Translations under genes and position numbers: made by a program
In this document: in pieces, positions 59,781-64,000 of the stretch
Numbering within the stretch: the first letter of the stretch is position 1
Layout of the letters: every line of letters starts with the position of its first letter
Origin: Calliopum simillimum
Lineage: Eukaryota > Arthropoda > Insecta > Diptera > Lauxaniidae
Assembly: GCA_951812925.1 (NCBI GenBank)
Contig: OX638370.1
Location: 108,700,897 to 108,764,896, forward strand
Length of the DNA stretch: 64,000 nucleotides
Reading direction: 5' to 3'
Notes under the pieces: generated by a model
Told to the model about the DNA's origin: nothing
Database searches by the model: none
The model's input: only the letters and a program-made list of their open reading frames with translations

Positions 59781-61311
59781 TAGACGGAGAGCCAGCGCTT
59801 GGCTGACCCTCCTTATAGTATCAAAGCTGAATTTTTTTGTGGGTCTTCTTCCAATAGTAGGTATGAACTTTTGCTCTAATGAAATCCTGAGTGGTGGTGC
59901 CTTCGTGAGATATCGGGTGCAAAAGATCGAGAAAAACAGTTTTTTGAAAATATCTCGCTGTTAGCGGTTATATGTACAAAAAAATGTAGTTTGTAGCTCA
60001 GCAAAATTCATATCGAAAAATGGTGCAAATTATTTTCGTACGACCTAGAGATTGGGGAGATATGGTCCAGTGAAATTGGACTTCCCGATCCAAAATATAA
60101 AATTCATATTTTTTTTCTTTTAATCGGTTTATTTTGTAGTTTCAAAGTATGCACTAAAATTCGGGACCGATTTCACTGTCATACAAAAAGTTATTCCTGC
60201 ACAAGGTCGACAAAATTAGTGTCTCGCTAACGCGTATTTCTACAAAAAAATAGTACCGCACAATTTTGTAGCTCAGAAAATTTCATATCGAAAAGTGGTG
60301 CAAATTGTTTTCGTACGACCAACAATTTAGGAGATGTCCTATTTTAAGGTATTTTCCGCGCACAAATGTTCATAGTAATATGAATGTTAATTTTAAAATT
60401 ACTATAACTACGCCTACGTCATAGTATCATGGCTGTGGGTATTCTTCTAATAGGGATAACCTACTTCTGTTTTAGTCAAACCGTGAGATGTGGTGCCTTT
60501 GTTATATTAATTTCAAAATCAACATTAAAATAACTGATTTTCTCGACTTTCGCACATGATATCTCGCGAAGGCACCACCTCTCACGATTTGTCTAGAACA
60601 ATAGTTAATTCCCACTATCAGAACAATACCCACAAAAAAATTCAGCCATGATACTATGACGTAGGCGTAGTTATAGTAATTTCAAAATCAACATTCTTAT
60701 TACTATGACCACTTGTATGCGTGAAATACCTTAAAATAAGATATCTCCTAAGCTGTAGGTCGTACGAAAACAATTCGCACCACTTTTCGATATGAAATTC
60801 TCTGAGCTACAAAATTGTGGAGCACCATTTTTTTGTAGAAATAAACGTTCGCGAGGTTCTTATTTTCTCGACCTTTGTGCCGGAATAAATTTTTGTACAA
60901 CAGTAAAATCGGTCTCGAATTTTGGTGCATACTTTGAAACTACAAAATAAACCAACTAAAAGAAAAAAAATTATGAATTTTATATGTTGGATCGGAAAGT
61001 ACAATTTCACTGGACCATATGTATCTCCTAAACTGTAGATCGTACGAAAATAATTTGCACCATTTTTCGATATGAAATCTGCTGAGCTTCAAAATTGTGG
61101 AACTATATTTTTTTTAGGTATAACCGTTAGCGAGATATTTCCAAAAAACTGTTTTTCTCGACCTTTTGCACCCGATATCTCACTCACCAAGGCAACACGT
61201 CTCAGGATTTCACTAGAACAAAAGTTCATACCTACTATTGGAAGAATAACCACAAAAAAATTCAGCCTTGATACTATAAGAAGGGTCAGCCAAGCCTTGG
61301 CTCTTAGTCTA
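59781..61311. mobile_element. 1.5-kb foldback (long palindrome) element
   Basis: The left end TAGACGGAGAGCCAGCGCTT is inverted at the right as ...AAGCCTTGGCTCTTAGTCTA. Pairing continues across nearly the whole unit: landmarks such as CATATCGAAAAATGGTGCAA, GATATCGGGTGCAAAAG and ATCATGGCTGTGGGTATT recur in inverse order about equal distances from a centre near 60550. Each arm also contains two direct copies of a GTAGCTCAG...TCGTACGACC module, about 280 bases apart. No protein is coded. Confidence 0.85.
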
Positions 61312-61964
61312 ATATATTATGTGCATTCCACATAACGCATAAACTCGTTAAAACTTATTATCGTTCAGTTAACCAGTTCCGTTTAAAGACTGAATTTTTC
61401 AGTTATAAATTCATTAAGTCTGGTAATAATGTTATGTGCAACATCGGTAGCAATAAATTTTATAAATTTTATTGAATTCTTCTGCTTTTGAACAAAATTT
61501 GTGCGGCTAGCTTGTCTCGAAATTCTACATCTCTATTCTATGCATATGTGTTTCGAAAGTTCTAATGCGAGGCTCGGAAATTTACAAATTTTCGAAACTT
61601 TCGAGGCCTCTGCGCTTTATGCGGAACACCCATATTAATATTTCATAAGAGTTAAATAAAGGAAAGTTCTAATTTTTTAAGCTAATTATTCTTTTTAAGT
61701 TGTTGAAGCATTGTCTCAAAGTAAGTAATACTTATTGGTATGTTATGTTCTCGTATATACGAGTATGTTTTATATCTAAAAGTGCTTTTGTTAAATTGTA
61801 TATATTTTTAATCTATTTACAGCTAAAAAAAGTGTCTGATTTTTTAGTAGCGATCTTAAACTTGATGACGCTGCTCCGGTTCATCTTCACCTTCCATGGT
61901 TAGACTACGTAAAGATCTGAAATTATAAAATTTTTTGAATATAAGAAAAGTAGATATATGTATA
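61312..61964. other. Intergenic, no gene seen
   Basis: AT-rich sequence between two inverted-repeat elements. The ORF at 61700-61903 has no recognised domain. Confidence 0.5.
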
Positions 61965-62445
61965 TTAGACTGATTCAAAAAAATCAAAGGTTTTCAAAAC
62001 CTCGATTTTACAATCTAAATGTCTTCATTAAGCCGAAAAATGAAGCCCCAAAAAATTCCAGCTTGATCTAAGCATTTTAACTGGTCGCTCAACGAGCATT
62101 TTGATTGTATGTAAATATGATTTACGATTTACGCAAAAACCACGTTTTTCGACACTAATTTGCTCACAGCTGACGCCGGATTCTGAAAGGTAATAAAATT
62201 TTGCATAAAAACACGTAGTCTCATAACATTTAGATCTCTCTGTAGTGACCTACATTAGTTAATAGGTAAAATCAATGAATTTTTCAATTTTATTCAAATG
62301 TAAAATCAAAATGCTCGTTGAGCAACCAGTTAAAATGCTTAGATCGAGCTGAAATTTTTTGGGCCTTCATTTTTCGGCTTAATGAAGACATTTAGATTGT
62401 AAAATCGAGGTTTTGAATACCTTCGATTTTTTTGAATCAGTCTAA
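61965..62445. repeat. 481-bp hairpin MITE with 6-bp TSD
   Basis: Ends TTAGACTGATTCAAAAAAAT and inverted ATTTTTTTGAATCAGTCTAA start arms of about 160 bases (including ATGCTCGTTGAGC and CTTAATGAAGACATTTAGAT). Identical TGTATA hexamers flank the unit at 61959-61964 and 62446-62451. Confidence 0.8.
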
Positions 62446-62451
62446 TGTATA

Positions 62452-63138
62452 TCTATATATAAATAGGCAAACGAAATCGGTTCAGTCCCTGTTTCTATAC
62501 CTAAATCTCAACCGATTTGCTTGATTTTTTTTTTGTTGGAAAGGTTGTGAGGAGGAGCAGTGCATAGGATAATATTTTTTTTTTTAAGTGGGCGGTGCCA
62601 CGCCCCTAAATGGAAAAAACGCTCTCACGGCTAAACCGCTGCATCGATTTTGACGAAATTTGGTATGGAGATAGAGTTAGCACTAAGGAACAATAATAGG
62701 ACCATAATGTTTTTCAGTGGGTGGTGCCACGCCCCTAAGTGGAAAAAACGCTCACACGGCTAAACCGCTGCATCGATTTTGACGAAATTTGGTATGGAGA
62801 TAGGGTTAGCACTAGGAAACGATATTGTGACCGTTATGTTTTTCAGTGGGCGGTGCCACACCCCTTAATGGAAAAAAAGCTCTCACAGCTAAACCGCTGC
62901 ATCGATTTTGACGAAATTTGGTATGGAGATAGGGTTAACACTAAGGAACAATAATATGACCATAATGTTTTTCAGTGGGCGGTGCCACGCAATTTGCAAC
63001 TAAGCTGCTGCACCGATTTTTATGAATGCAGATAACCAGAACCCTAAGGAAGAATATAAAAAGCTTTTTGTGTTTTATCGACCAAGGCTTTATAGTCAGA
63101 TCGAAATGGTCGAATTTCGGCCACAAGGCGAACTCTAG
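62452..63138 (+). mobile_element. Helitron-like non-autonomous unit A
   Basis: Begins TCTATATATAAATAGGCAAA and ends ...GGCGAACTCTAG followed by T, as expected for a Helitron (5' TC, 3' CTRR). A small hairpin (TTCG-GCC-ACAA-GGC-GAA) lies about 7 bases before the end. The interior has four tandem copies, 129 bases apart (62588, 62717, 62846, 62975), of a unit containing GTGGGCGGTGCCACGCCCCT and TGCATCGATTTTGACGAAAT. There are no inverted ends and no Rep/helicase ORF. Confidence 0.6.
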
Positions 63139-63661
63139 TATATATAAATAGGCAAACGAAATCGGTTCAGTCCCTGTTCCTATACTCAAATCTCAACCGA
63201 TTTGCTTGATTTTTTTTTGTTAGAAAGGTTGTTGGGAAGAGCACTGCATAAGATTATATTTTTTTTGAAAGTGGGCGATGTCACGCCCCTAAATCGAAAA
63301 AATGCTCTCACGGCCAAACCACTGCATCCAATTTTATGAAATTTGGTGCGGAGATAGGGTTAGCACTAAGGAACGATAACATGATCATTATCACGGCATT
63401 GAATTTTATGAATTTTGGTATGGGTATAAATTGAACAGAACTTAAATATATCAAAAACTTATTGCTCTTTAGTACGAGCTACACGCCTCTAAATGAAAAA
63501 CACGTTATTGCAACTAAGCTGCTGCACCGGTTTTTATGCATGCAGATAGTCTGAACCCTAAGGAAGAATACCAAAACTTTTTGTGTTGTGAAGGGTATAA
63601 CAATTTTTTGCTTTATAGTCTAACCAAAATGGTCGAATTTCGTCTACAAGGCGAACTCTAG
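63139..63661 (+). mobile_element. Helitron-like unit B, head-to-tail with A
   Basis: Starts directly after the CTAG of unit A with TATATATAAATAGGCAAACG and ends in the same ...AAGGCGAACTCTAG. A shared 5' leader (GAAATCGGTTCAGTCCCTGT) and 3' leader (TGGTCGAATTTCG) confirm homology. It has fewer 129-base units than A. Confidence 0.58.
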
Positions 63662-64000
63662 TAATATTAAGTAGCCGCTAAGACTGAATTCCCATCCCTC
63701 TATTTGAAGCGCGATGAGATTTATGGTCGGCCTTTAAATGCCATATATAGGGTGTAACGCATAAGGTTACGTAGCTTCTGGGCGGTGATAGAGGAGGCCT
63801 AGACTAACAAAATGTAGTGTAAAATGTACCCCTAAGGAGTTATAGGGTTAGAGCTTACTTTTTGACTTGTTTCAGTAAAAAATTTTCTTGGGTCACCCTA
63901 ACGTTTTAGAGAATATTCTGTAGTAAAAAACTTTTAGCTAACTGTATGACCTTTTTAATAAAACATTGGGCTTATAGAGTTCAAAGAGATTTCGCAAAGT
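63662..64000. other. Window end, no gene seen
   Basis: About 340 bases with mixed composition. No ORF or repeat partner was identified within the window. Confidence 0.5.

Overview
This is an AT-rich animal nuclear window, almost certainly from a higher (brachyceran) fly. The short GT-AG introns, the fly-like orthologues and the mini-me-type repeats with GTCY runs all point that way. A tephritid is plausible, but I cannot prove the species. Only about one fifth of the bases are coding. The rest is intron and intergenic DNA crowded with decayed class II transposons, MITEs, Helitron-like units and tandem repeats.

Layout: 1-10.8 kb has no convincing gene but holds several dead elements, including two internally deleted mariners at 7.7-8.6 and 9.0-9.7 kb. 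From 10.8 to 16.8 kb three plus-strand genes are packed together. They are a small one-pass membrane protein, UBXN6/UBXD1 (a p97 cofactor) starting 46 bases after its stop, and CWF19L1 (a debranching and splicing factor homologue, nine exons). Convergent to them, on the minus strand, is farnesyl diphosphate synthase (17.5-31.5 kb). It has two mutually exclusive first exons: one gives a mitochondrial leader, the other a short cytosolic N terminus, and both splice in phase to a shared exon 2. Its large first introns are full of hairpin MITEs.

31.5-36.6 kb is intergenic and carries a mini-me-like element and a non-autonomous hAT with a perfect 8-bp target duplication. A three-exon minus-strand MADF/BESS transcription factor follows (36.7-38.9 kb). 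After it come a possible divergent 67-residue ORF and a LINE 3' end. The largest gene (42.1-52.1 kb, minus) is a seven-exon secreted chitin-binding mucin of about 2,388 residues. It has a signal peptide, a Gly-Tyr-Pro repeat, three peritrophin-like cysteine modules and two long Ser/Thr/Glu/Asp repeat blocks.

52.1-64 kb has no supported gene. It contains a 39-bp minisatellite with higher-order structure, a decayed DD37E Tc1/mariner element with intact inverted ends, a 720-bp TIR element, a 1.5-kb foldback palindrome, a hairpin MITE with a 6-bp target duplication, and a head-to-tail pair of Helitron-like units.

The genes do not form one pathway. The close functional links are the probable dicistronic pair at 10.9-13.4 kb and the two-compartment design of the isoprenoid enzyme. 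All splice models were built by eye: GT-AG sites were chosen so that phases match and the family motifs run on across junctions.
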